Made by a program: the position numbers and the translations under genes
Origin: Clavelina lepadiformis
Lineage: Eukaryota; Chordata; Ascidiacea; Aplousobranchia; Clavelinidae
Length of the DNA stretch: 64,000 bases
Direction of reading: 5' to 3'
Assembly: GCF_947623445.1 (NCBI RefSeq)
Contig: NC_135242.1
Coordinates: 17,980,001 to 18,044,000 of the forward strand
Part shown: positions 1-10,600 of the stretch, in pieces
How positions within the stretch are numbered: position 1 is the stretch's first letter
Layout of the letters: every line of letters begins with the position of its first letter
The notes under the pieces: model-generated
Seen by the model: only the letters and a program-made list of their open reading frames with translations
Databases searched by the model: none
What the model was told of the DNA's origin: nothing

Positions 1-7
1 ATTGTAG

Positions 8-2680
8 ATTGAGGAGCCACACCAGGACTTCCGCTTGTGGTTAAGCTCTTCTCCGCATCCAGACTTTCCAATCTCAATCCTTCAAGTCGGCATCAAAATG
101 ACCACCGAACCACCCAAGGTATTGCGATCGTAACTGATAAAAGATGTCATGAACAAACACAAGCGAGGTAAAGGCAGTGGGCCGTAAATGATATGACAGG
201 TAACATCTTTTTGTGCGTAGGGTCTGAAAGCGAACATGAAACGTCTTTATAACCAAGTGACGGAGCAGCAATTCGAGCGTTGTACGAAGCCGTCCAAGTA
301 CAAGAAGCTTCTGTTCGCTCTCTGCTTTTTCCATTCTCTTCTCATTGAACGAAAGAAGTTCCTCATGCTCGGATGGAATATCATTTACGGATTCAATGAC
401 TCCGATTTCGAGGTAAATCTAATTCAGAAGGAAGTAGTTTTAATTAATTTTTTATGTTCTGAACGTAAGAAATGTTTTTATAAAACTTATGCAAAATTGT
501 ACTTGAACAAACTTGCACAGATTTAGTCTGTAAAAAGGAGATTAACCAAGGGTACTCGCTCTATGTTAAATAACGATTGCAACATTTTATATGAAGGTTT
601 CGGAAAACTTACTATCCATTTACCTGGACGAATATGACGAAACTCCATGGGACGCCCTCAAGTATTTAATCGCTGGAGTTAATTATGGTGGTCACGTGAC
701 AGATGACTTTGACCGTCGCTTGCTTCACAGCTACATCAACACCACATTCTGCAGTGATGCGGTTTCCACCACCTTTTACAAGTATGTTTTAAATTCTTGT
801 ATCCCTCTGGATGTTAGAAATGCTTTTTTTACAAGGTTTCCGTCTTCTTCTTGTGTTTGCACCTCGCAAGCTTTGTGAATTTCGACGTTACAAGACCGTG
901 CACTTCTTAATACGAACCTTTAATATTCATACTAATTTTGTTGATATATTTTTCGCAGGGTGCACTCTCTGCATTAGAAACAAAAACTTTAACTTTTTTT
1001 GTATTTTTGTGCAGACTTTCTACGATGGACACCTACTATATTCCAAGAGACGGACCACTGACCACTTACAAGGAGTACATCAGCATGCTACCTAATGTTG
1101 ACAACCCGGAAGCTTTCGGCCAACACCCGAACGCGGATATTGCGTCTCAGATAACAGAAGCAAGAATGCTTTTTGAAACATTATTGTCGCTGCAACCAAA
1201 GATTGCAACGAAAACTGGTGTCAGTCAGGAAGAAAAGGTAAATTTGAGCTTTGAAACATCTATTTTGGAAGCACTGATAGTCTATGCCTGATCTTTTATA
1301 TTGTAATTGCTTAAATTATTATTTTAATGTTTGTGTAATTGCACTAAATTAAGGTTTTGGATTTGGCGGCCAACGTGCTTAGGACAATACCGGAGTTGAT
1401 TGACTACGAAGGAACTGCCAAGATTTTATCCGATGATCCCAATCCGTTAAATGTCGTGCTTCTACAAGTAAGTTTTCAGTTTGAAGGCCTTTGTTTCGAC
1501 TTGCATCACGCCGTTGTAAAGAATTGAACAACTGCACATTCTTTCAGGAAATCGAGCGTTACAACAATCTGCTCAGAATTATGCGAACTTCCCTGGTTGA
1601 TCTCGAGAAAGGAATTCAAGGTCTGGTGCTGATGTCGGCCGACTTGGAAGAAACATTCCAGTGCATATTTGAAGGTCGCGTGCCTTCTATGTGGGAACGG
1701 GTGAGTAAATAAAGGCTTTGTTTGCCGTTAGTCAATACATCACAGTGGTACTTGGGTTGACAAGCCAAAGCGAATTGTAGTTGCAAGGTTTTTTTAAGTA
1801 TGGTTACAAATTTATTAGACTTATCCGTCACTGAAGCCACTCGGGGCTTGGACAAGAGATCTTGTTCTTCGCGTGGAACAATTCGCCAAGTGGGCTCAGA
1901 CTGCTCATCCACCGACCATTTTCTGGATGTCAGGTTTTACCTTCCCTACGGGATTCCTCACGGCCGTGCTGCAGACTTCTGCAAGAGCGAATGCGGTGCG
2001 TTCATTTAAATTGAGTAGGCCTTCATTTAAATTAAGTGTGCTTTAAATGCTCTAGTGCTCTTTGACTTATAAGATGTTATCAAATTAATATCAAGATAAA
2101 CATTCTTTCATGATGAAATTTCTCCATAGGTTTCAGTTGATTCGCTATCCTGGGAATTCATTGTCTCGATGGTTGAGGATAACCACATCACAGCACCTCC
2201 CAAGGATGGAGTTTGGGTCAAAGGTCTCTTCCTTGAGGGTGCAGGATATGACAGGAAAAATTCACATTTGATTGAAGCAAGTCCAATGCAACTCACATGT
2301 CCGATACCTACCATTCATTTCAAACCTAGCGAGGCAAAAAAGAAATCTGGCAAGGGTAAGCGGGTTTGGTAATTTTGTACTGTCTTGTATTCAAGCTTGG
2401 TTTGATGTTATCTGCAGTTAAAAATCACTTTTTTGTCAATATAGTTGTTCAATGTCCCAAGTTTTTTTTGTGTGACATGTTTCGCCGTAAAACTATGTTA
2501 TTTTGACGTTCATTTATTTTATTAGGAATGTTCAGCTGCCCTTGCTATTATTTCCCGAATCGTGCCGGCGGCAGCGGTCGTCCTTCCTACGTAGTTTCAG
2601 TTGATCTCAAGGCTGGAGCAAACACATCTGATCACTGGGTGAAGAGAGGCACTGCATTGCTCATGTCTCTGGACCATTGA
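8..2680 (+). CDS. DNAH2: Axonemal dynein heavy chain, C-terminal part (DNAH2-like)
   Basis: This is the 3' end of a dynein heavy chain, the motor ATPase that drives ciliary and flagellar bending. Nine exons join in frame: 8-118, 221-412, 597-781, 1015-1237, 1354-1467, 1548-1700, 1819-1995, 2130-2355 and 2526-2680, giving 511 residues to a TGA stop. The 5' portion (thousands of residues in this family) lies outside the window. Visible family words are FRLWLSSSP and MTTEPPKGLKAN of the AAA6 region, [41 protein letters not shown], and [11 protein letters not shown] with a terminal [12 protein letters not shown]. That ending is what I remember for DNAH2 rather than other axonemal heavy chains, so the paralogue is from memory while the family is certain. 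All splice sites are GT-AG and phases agree. Confidence 0.9.
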
Positions 2681-5127
2681 AGTCTATTTTATGTTTTGTT
2701 TTTCTGTAGCAATGTTTTTGTTTTATAACAATTTTGAAGAGATTTTTCGGTAATTTTATAGTTTTGAATTTTTTATTGCCTTGTTTTTGTGAACATCGAA
2801 AATAGAGAACAGGATTGTTTTCTGCTGAAAATGCTTTAGTAAGTCTAAATATATTGTTAATTTGAGGTTTTGTATTGCTTTTCGAAACATTTTCTAAATT
2901 CAAATTCTGTATAGTTTTTTATTGATTTTTATTTTATATTTTTTATCAATTTTATTTTTTCCACGATATATTCAAAACATGTAGGCCTATGTAAAATTTT
3001 GTAGTTAGCTTGTTGTTAATATACATTTCTTTGTTATTCTTTGGTCGCTTCAGCTTTCAACCTGGACGAGATTACGTAGATTTTTCACAACTTATAGGCC
3101 TACGCTTGTGTTCGATAGCGGTCACAGTAGCAAAAAGCAATTTTTACCCTGTTACCCCTACCATGTTCTAACAAACATGTACAACATATTCCAGCTGTGG
3201 GTCTAGTAAATATATTAGTCTTAGTGCGCACAGGCATTACATTTATGCAATTGCAAGACGACTGCAGTGTGGTTTGTCTATAGCGCAACAAAATACATTA
3301 CGTTATGTATACGTCGTAGACCTGTTCCTGGTCCACAGCTGCGGCTAACTTGGTTTTATTTTATTGGCAAATAACATGTGCCGAAGCGCATTACTTTGAC
3401 CCGAGAGACGTCTCAAAAGAACGTCTGTATGCCTCCCTGTCCGACTGACTCAAAATGCTAACTGTGAAATAGAGAAAAATACAATGACTTTTTCGACAAA
3501 TAAACGTGGTGTCCTGCCGCTATTTAGCTGACAGGGTGTCGAACATTGCATGTCTCAACGATATTAAGCGTTACACCGTCTATGGTTACACATTGCTGTT
3601 ACCTGTGACTTATTAAATAATAGGTTTATTAGAAACTTATAAACCCGATGCATTCAATTGTATTTAGCCTAAACAGTAAACATATCCTGTATGAAAATGC
3701 CAGAGTCCCAAAGGAAGACACTTTTGGCCGTTTTGCACATATTTCTTATCTAGAAAAATTTATTGGTCATATAAAAGAGTACATGAATTGAAAGTCTTAC
3801 TCCGGTAGCTAGAGCTAGGCCGTAGATACATTGAAGAAAATCAGTCACTTGCACTCATAAATTTCCCGGAATTTTGGCACAAAACGGTTTTAGTGCTAAA
3901 CTACATTTAGCAATATTTTTAATTAAATTTTAAATGTAAATATTTTACCCTGGCTCGGGCTTTGGGTAGGTTAGACCAACGATATAAAGAACTTTATATC
4001 GTTGGTTAGACTATGTAAGTTACGCCAAGTAATAAATAGAATAACTAACAACAACTATGATAAATGCCTCAATTAGTGAACAATTTCAACAACAAGAAAA
4101 AAGTCGTAAATAGGTTTTAACCTCTAAAATAAAGTGCTGACTTTATCGTCAGTGCTTTTCTTTTGGTTTTGGCGCAAAACGGCAACTGGAAAGAACCACT
4201 GGAAAACTGGAAACTGTTTTGACTTTTGATTGCAGATTTTGTTTCCTTGTTTCATTTCTTACATATTTGCATAACCTAGCCAGTACAAGAAACTGCGAAT
4301 GCGTAAATTTGAATTTTAAATGTGTCATATTTTCAATTTTAGACTAGGCTACCTAAAATACATTAAATTTTTTGGTACGCAATGTTTCATTTGATAGGAT
4401 TACCGATACGACGATACAATTCTTCTGCTTCATCGTTTTCTGCCAGTAATGACGGCTTTAATCATAAGATAATAATTGTTTTAAAACATTAGGTGTGCAG
4501 GTGACGCAGCAGGTCTAGGCCTAGTGCAGAAGTACCGCTACACAACCAAATGAATGTACCGGTATGTTCCCCCTGTACCCAGACCTACAGATTGCAGAGT
4601 ATGGCAAGAGCACACCCGAGATATTTTACGGCATTGCACACCTGGGCAAGCCGGTGTCTCTTAAAAAAGGAGACGCTAACTTTTGCTCCAGTTTATACTG
4701 CAAAATAAAACTTGTTTAAAACCAATATCTCCTGAAAAAACGGGAAATAATTATTTTTTCCCTGATTTCTATCGTATAGGACCACAGCACCTTGCCTGCA
4801 CAAACGCCGGGCAGCCACGAGTCGCAGTGCACACCAGCTGCTTCCGTGGACACCTGTACAATGGGCATTTGATTCTAGGCCTACACACCTCAGACTGCAA
4901 AATATTGAATATTGAAAGAAATTCAACTTTTGTAAATTAAATTTTGTTTTGTTAATTTTTGATTCGTTTTACTGTTTCCATTATGTGGTTGTTTCATTAC
5001 TCCACAGTTACTTTTGTGTATCATGTATATTTGTATGATTTCGCTATAGATAAAAATAACACCTGAGATTTTTGATGGAAGTTTATTGTTTTAATATTAT
5101 TAACATGTAGGCTAGGCTACCCATCAA
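2681..5127. other. Intergenic spacer after the dynein gene
   Basis: No gene could be supported here. The open frames near 3.1 and 4.7 kb have no family similarity and no splice logic. The stretch is AT-rich with a somewhat GC-richer patch around 4.49-4.87 kb. It holds one perfect hairpin, listed separately. The dynein 3' UTR must start at 2681, but I could not place its polyadenylation signal with confidence. Confidence 0.5.
3975..4006. repeat. Perfect 15-bp inverted repeat, 2-nt loop
   Basis: The left arm ACCAACGATATAAAG (3975-3989) and right arm CTTTATATCGTTGGT (3992-4006) are exact reverse complements separated by AA. It could fold as a cruciform or RNA hairpin. No flanking duplication or transposon end was seen. 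Confidence 0.8.
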
Positions 5128-5190
5128 GGGGTCACATAAAATATTTTTTCAAAAATTGGATCGAAGAATAAAAAAGTTTAAGAAGCCCTG
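5128..5190. mobile_element. Possible decayed right end of a hAT-type MITE
   Basis: The segment ends in AAAAAAGTTTAAGAAGCCCTG-like sequence (5170-5190) preceded by AGGGGTCAC. It resembles the right end of the complete hAT-type element at 55426-55867, which ends GTTTGGGAAGCCCTG after a GGGGTCGCG stretch. No matching left end or 8-bp target duplication was found, so this may be a truncated copy or chance similarity. Confidence 0.35.
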
Positions 5191-5212
5191 GTCTAGAAGA
5201 CTAGATCAAAAC

Positions 5213-5263
5213 GGCAAAAACTTCCTTTTGAGGCAGTACCTTCCCAAAAGGAAAGTTTTTGCC
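5213..5263. repeat. Imperfect hairpin, 18/19-bp arms
   Basis: The left arm GGCAAAAACTTCCTTTTG (5213-5230) pairs with CAAAAGGAAAGTTTTTGCC (5245-5263) with a single unpaired base and a 14-nt loop. The function is unknown. Confidence 0.75.
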
Positions 5264-5837
5264 AAAACAATTAGGCTGAAGAAATTGCAAAAAATTTTCA
5301 CTCTTTCACCCCAAAATTGGTGCAACAGATTTCAGTAGAACAAAGTTTTTCATCTTGTCAAGCAAAAATTGGTTGAGGCAATCAAAAGATATTTGCAAAT
5401 GTTTTGTCTCCGGGCAAAATGTTGTACTCCTACGTCATATGCATTTAAAAAAATTGCTTTGTCTTAGCAACGCATGGCAGGCGGATAGTGAAGAAGAGGA
5501 CAAGATTTTGATTTCCAAAAGAAAAAAAATTGGGTTAAAAACAGTTTTAAGTTAGTACCAAGCATCTTATTCGAGAAACAGCTACAAGCTGAGAATATTA
5601 AAGGAAAGGTTTCCATTCGCTTTGGGCTGAAAACTAAATAGCAATAATTTAAAAGTGTTTTTTGACAAAGGCTTGCTAAAGCATAAAAACTCGCATCTGA
5701 CAGCCTGTGAGTGCACACCCAAGATCTTGTGGTAAAAGGCCAAAAAATGCAGTCCAGATGTCCAGGCCACAGCTTCCTTTTGTGTGAAAAGACAAGAAAA
5801 TTTGTGGTTTTAACTTGAGTGGTAAGACGATAAACAA

Positions 5838-5894
5838 GAGATAACTCGTGCTGGTTTAGCTATGTTGGCCAAAATTCCAACCACGAGTTATCTC
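5838..5894. repeat. 13-bp inverted repeat
   Basis: GAGATAACTCGTG (5838-5850) and CACGAGTTATCTC (5882-5894) are exact reverse complements, 31 nt apart. Pairing continues inward through GGTT/AACC after a 2-nt bulge. Confidence 0.75.
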
Positions 5895-6836
5895 GTTGTT
5901 GGCGTTCAACGTGTTAAAACTTGTCTGACAAAACTCATTTTTTGATAAATAACAAGTTGCAAATGCACCAAGTAGTTAAAAGTGGTTGAATAAAAAGAAA
6001 AATTTTATAAGTTTTTCGACGATTTTGAGTCTTGGCTAACTTTGTTCATTAAAATGATCACGAGACGTTTAATTAGCGCTGGTAATTTGTTTTACATTGC
6101 TGTTATTTTTGTTACTTGAGCAATATATATGTTTTGAAAGTGAATAATATTGAATTGATGAATGTAGGCTTCCACCTAAATGGAAAGTATGGCAGTTTTC
6201 AATGAATGATCATTTATTCAAAGACGCAATTCAACAGCATCAGTTTCCAACTCTTCATGAAATTTCATGCCATTTATTAGGCTACAGTAAGATGGAAGTT
6301 CTCCATATGTACAATGCAAATTTGCAACATACGAATGCGATTAGTTTTCGAAAATGCGATGGAGGGAAAATGTTGTTGAATTGCTAAAAAGAGCAGCAGT
6401 GGCAAATTGAGCGAGCTTTTTTATAGAAAAGCAAAGGTATGGATGACATTTTTTCATGGAAGAGCAGCAGCGTCAGTGACAATCTGTTTAAAATAGCAGT
6501 TGCCCAACTCTGTGTATGAAGTAGAATATAGCACAAAACGACAATTGGGAAAAATATGATGCTTCATATACACAAACTTTCCAGTAGGGAATGTCATGTT
6601 TGTTTCTTTGCTCGCAAGATTTCTCATTAAAAGCTGCGATACGTTTCAATTTCTGCTTTTTTCTCAAAATTGCTATGATAAAAAAGCAACTAAATTTTAT
6701 GTACACCAGACCTATTAAAACATGCATATTTAAATGTTTTTATAAAGGCTATATGAAAGAAAAATAACTTATATCGACGCCAACATGCAGTCTTTAAATT
6801 ATTAATTATCAATGCAACTCAAGGCTATTTTAAACA
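5895..6836. other. Intergenic spacer
   Basis: Nothing coding could be supported. The short open frames at 6202-6387 (+) and 6488-6727 (-) have neither splice context nor family similarity. Sequence is AT-rich and otherwise unremarkable. Confidence 0.5.
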
Positions 6837-6844
6837 ATCTAGCC

Positions 6845-7351
6845 CAGGGGTCGGCAACCTTTTGCACTTAAAGAGCCATTTTAACCGATATTCCACAAAA
6901 TAAAAATCACTGGGAGCCGCAAAACTATTTTCACAATAAAACGAAAACGACACTCTGTAACAAAACTGTCATGTGTCGCATTTATAAAAGCAGTTAATTC
7001 AGTAAGAAAGCAAATGAATTTGTCCACGAACCGTTGAGCGTTCTGTTTTCTTCAGACACTTTTCTTTTCTTAGATTTACTCATAGTTGGTTGGCTGTTAC
7101 AGCCTGCGCACTCTCTAACTTACTAGTCTAACTGCTGCTAGTAGACTGCTAAAAACAACCTTTATGTTAATCGACTAATTATGACGTCACAACCAGAATC
7201 ATTATGCTTTCATTTACTATAATGTGCTCAGTGAGATAAAGACGCGAGTGTTCTTCTGTTTGTTTCTACTGTAGCAATAAATTAATAAGAGCCGCATCAG
7301 AAGGATGAAAGAGCCGCATGCGGCTCCGGAGCCGCAGGTTGCCGACCCCTG
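6845..7351. mobile_element. Non-autonomous hAT-type MITE with 8-bp TSD
   Basis: The ends are perfect inverted repeats CAGGGGTCGGCAACCT (6845-6860) and AGGTTGCCGACCCCTG (7336-7351). The element is flanked by the exact 8-bp duplication ATCTAGCC at 6837-6844 and 7352-7359. Eight-bp duplications and CAGGGG-type ends are hallmarks of hAT transposons. The 507-bp body carries no transposase. GAGCC motifs sit just inside both ends (AAAGAGCCATTTT and GAGCCGCATGCGGCTC). Confidence 0.93.
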
Positions 7352-7676
7352 ATCTAGCCTATGTGAATATTTTAGCACGCGTACCCGACGTCCTTTTAGA
7401 ATTTAGAAGGAAGGTGTTGCATCATGGAAACCTGGTAGAAAAAGAAATATTTAGCTGGACTGAGTAAATTCCAAATATGTAATTATATATATTTAGATTA
7501 GTATGATAACTTTCTATGAAGTTTATAATGTTGGTGTCGGACGTGACAGTGTTTTGAAACATACAAATGGCAGATATGTACTGGTACTTATTTTACCAGA
7601 CTGCAATGTATATAGACAATTGCTGAAAAAGTAAACCTAATGTTACTAATTGATTGATTTCGTTCTTGCTTTCGGT
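7352..7676. other. Upstream region of NCAPD2
   Basis: Short AT-rich region between the hAT-type MITE and the NCAPD2 start codon, so it probably contains the promoter and 5' UTR. No clear TATA box or initiator was recognised. Confidence 0.3.
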
Positions 7677-10600
7677 ATGATTAATTTTATCATACCTACC
7701 ACTCGTGAAGATCTGTTGACGTGTACTGCTGGCCAATATCATGTTGAAGATGTTTTTTCCACAAGATTAATTCCAATCAAAATACAAGGTATATTTAGAC
7801 TTAACTGATTGATTACACTGGTCAACAGCCAATTTGCTTCTGAAACGAATGAGGTCAATCTTGGCTAATTTGGGGTCGCTGATCACGAATATCAACTTTA
7901 AATTTGTTGATTAGCTCTAGTTTTTGAGATATGGCACCATGCTTAAATGTGCTTTACTTGCTAACGCGGAAAGAAGTGTGCGTTTATCTGTTGTAGCGTG
8001 CATCTGCCAGATAGAGTTGAGCACTTAATATATTTGTTTGAAGGTAGATGACGTTTCTATTCATATTATTTTTATTTTGACGTATGTTTGTTGTTGGGTT
8101 GTTTGCTTGCTTCATGTGTGTAGTCTGAACTGCTCTTTCTGCAGATGCCTCGTAAATGCATAAAAAATGCAGACAATTTCTACTAGATTTGTGGTGAAAT
8201 AACTTTTTCTTCACAAAAGCGAAGTATAACGGCTGTGGTCAGGAAAGCAAACCTTGTATTCAACTTGTATTTTGGATGTAAAGTTGGTGATCAGGACAAG
8301 AGTTGGGCCCCTCACATATGCTGTAACTCCTGTGGTGCAAATCTTTGGCAATGGCTAAACGGAAAAAGAAAATGTATGCCCTTTGCTGTTCCAATGGTTT
8401 TGAGAGAACCTACTGACCACATTAGCGATTGCTACTTTTGCACGACCCCCCCCCCTCCCCCGGTTTGTAAAGGTTTGTCGAGAAAGAAGAAGCAAAGTAT
8501 TCAATACACAAATATTCCATCAGCAATTCGTCCCGTACCGCATAGAGAATTACTTCCTGTTCCTGAGGTACCTAAAGAATTCATGTTACGTTGAAACAAT
8601 ATCTTCCAAAGAACCACACCTTATAACTCAAAATGAATTGCACGATCTTATCCGGGATTTGGAACTACCAAAAGTTAAATCAGAAATTTAGACTTCAGCT
8701 CTAGACTACAGCATAGGAATCTTCTGGCAGAATATTCATCTTCGAAGACAGTAAATTTGATCAAGTGTTATTTGACAAAGAGAAAATTGCATGGGTAGCG
8801 TTTAAGTTGCTGGCCACAAAATTCTTGGGGAACAAAAGAGCTGACAACTACACGGAATTAGTGTAAATCTCATTAAAGCATACGATGCATGGAGTGCAAT
8901 ATGTCACTGAAGATACACTTTTTGGACTCGCACCTGGATTTTTTCCACCAAACTGTGGAGATGTTAGTGATTAGCATGGTGAGCGATTTCACCAATGCAT
9001 ATCTGCAATGCAAAAGAGGTGACAGGGAAAACAGAATCAATCAATGCTTGCTCACTTTTGCAGGATGATATGTAGGGTCGGATGCTCCATTAACCATATA
9101 CGAGTTACAGGCCAAAAGGAATATAACAGATAAAATAGATTAGAAATTTATATTTGGAAAGTGGCAGTTATTTGTTGCATATGCTATGCTGAAATATAAA
9201 CACATGCAATTATTACACCGTTTGTAGATTGTTACTGTTGTGTTCAATAAAGTGCACCAATTAAGGCTTGCCTTATATAAGAGCAACATACAAAAATGAA
9301 AAAAATTTTTATCTTTTAAACTAGAGCTAATCAGCAATTTTAACCGACATTTTTGGATTCAGCGTCCAAAAATACATAAGAATCAATTGTTTTCTTAACG
9401 GAAGCAAAACATTTTTGAAAAATTGTTGACCAGTGTTATTTATTCATTCGTTTAGTTCAATGTTGTTTTTTTTGTTATGTAAAAATATTATGTATCATAG
9501 AGGCCAAACCAGATTTGTTGAAGGAAGGTGGAATTCTGATACACAAACATTTTGAAGTGTTTTTTAGTGTTGCCTCCAAATTTTATGAACTTGATCCTAC
9601 TGTGAAGCAATTGTCATGGTCTTTATTAACCAAAGGTAGGCTTGATTAACCCCTAAAAAGTTGTCCATTAACATATTTTGTTATCATCTACTTCATTTTG
9701 ACTATGAATATAAGTATTGTACCCATTTTGTTACAGCATGTGAGCGCTTCAGCAACACATTACATCAAATGCTAAACAGGGTTAATGATGGTGGAAAAAT
9801 ACTGGAAGCAAGCCAATGTGCCAAGTATCAAAATGCCCTAAAAATGAATGTTTATCTTTTGGTACAATTGGCGGAGCAATACCATTCTGCTTCCATGCAA
9901 AATATGTCTTTGGCAACACCCAGTAAAGGAAAGAAACAAAATAAAACTAAAGGATTTGAGAACAATTTAGGTAAAATAGCCACAGCAGATATTGTAGTCA
10001 GGTTGTGATACTTCACACAAATTACGATATAGTATCTTTTCTTCAAATCTGGTTTTCTCCAACTATTTTCACTCATGGCACACATATATTTATGCAAAAT
10101 TCTCCACAACCTCTCAGTTAAATGAAAAAAATGAGTAACTTAAATCACTATTAAGGTTTGATAAGCTCAACAATATCCACAGTAGATTGTCTAGTTTTGC
10201 AGCTACGCTATTTATGTATTTTGAAAATTTAATGTTTTCACAATAAAAAATAATTTGGTGATAGTACAATGTCTTTCAAAGGGATTAACTGGGAAAGTGA
10301 ATGTCAAAAGGCTGTTCAACTTTTGATGAATTACGTAGATCTGGACATCCATAGATTGTGGAAAGACCAACTAGTTGAAGATGAATTTACAAGGTAACCT
10401 AAGATATTTATAAATATTTAAATATCATATTTATTCAAGTATAGGTTTTAAGTCGTATGCATTTTAATTCACACCCCTAAACTCTGGCTTAAAAAATGTC
10501 AGAACTGGTTTCATAACAATACAAGTATATGCACACTTCTTTGTGTGACTGGACTGCTTGTTAACACATGTGTTATTCAACCTTTATGCAAGATTGCTAT

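Noticed and set aside
3976-3992. A 16-bp match between the hairpin arm and 55876-55891
   Set aside because: One 16-bp match is expected by chance among all pairs in 64 kb, and no extension is seen.
4683-4940. Open frames on both strands in a GC-richer patch
   Set aside because: No domain, no splice context and frames on both strands, as expected by chance.
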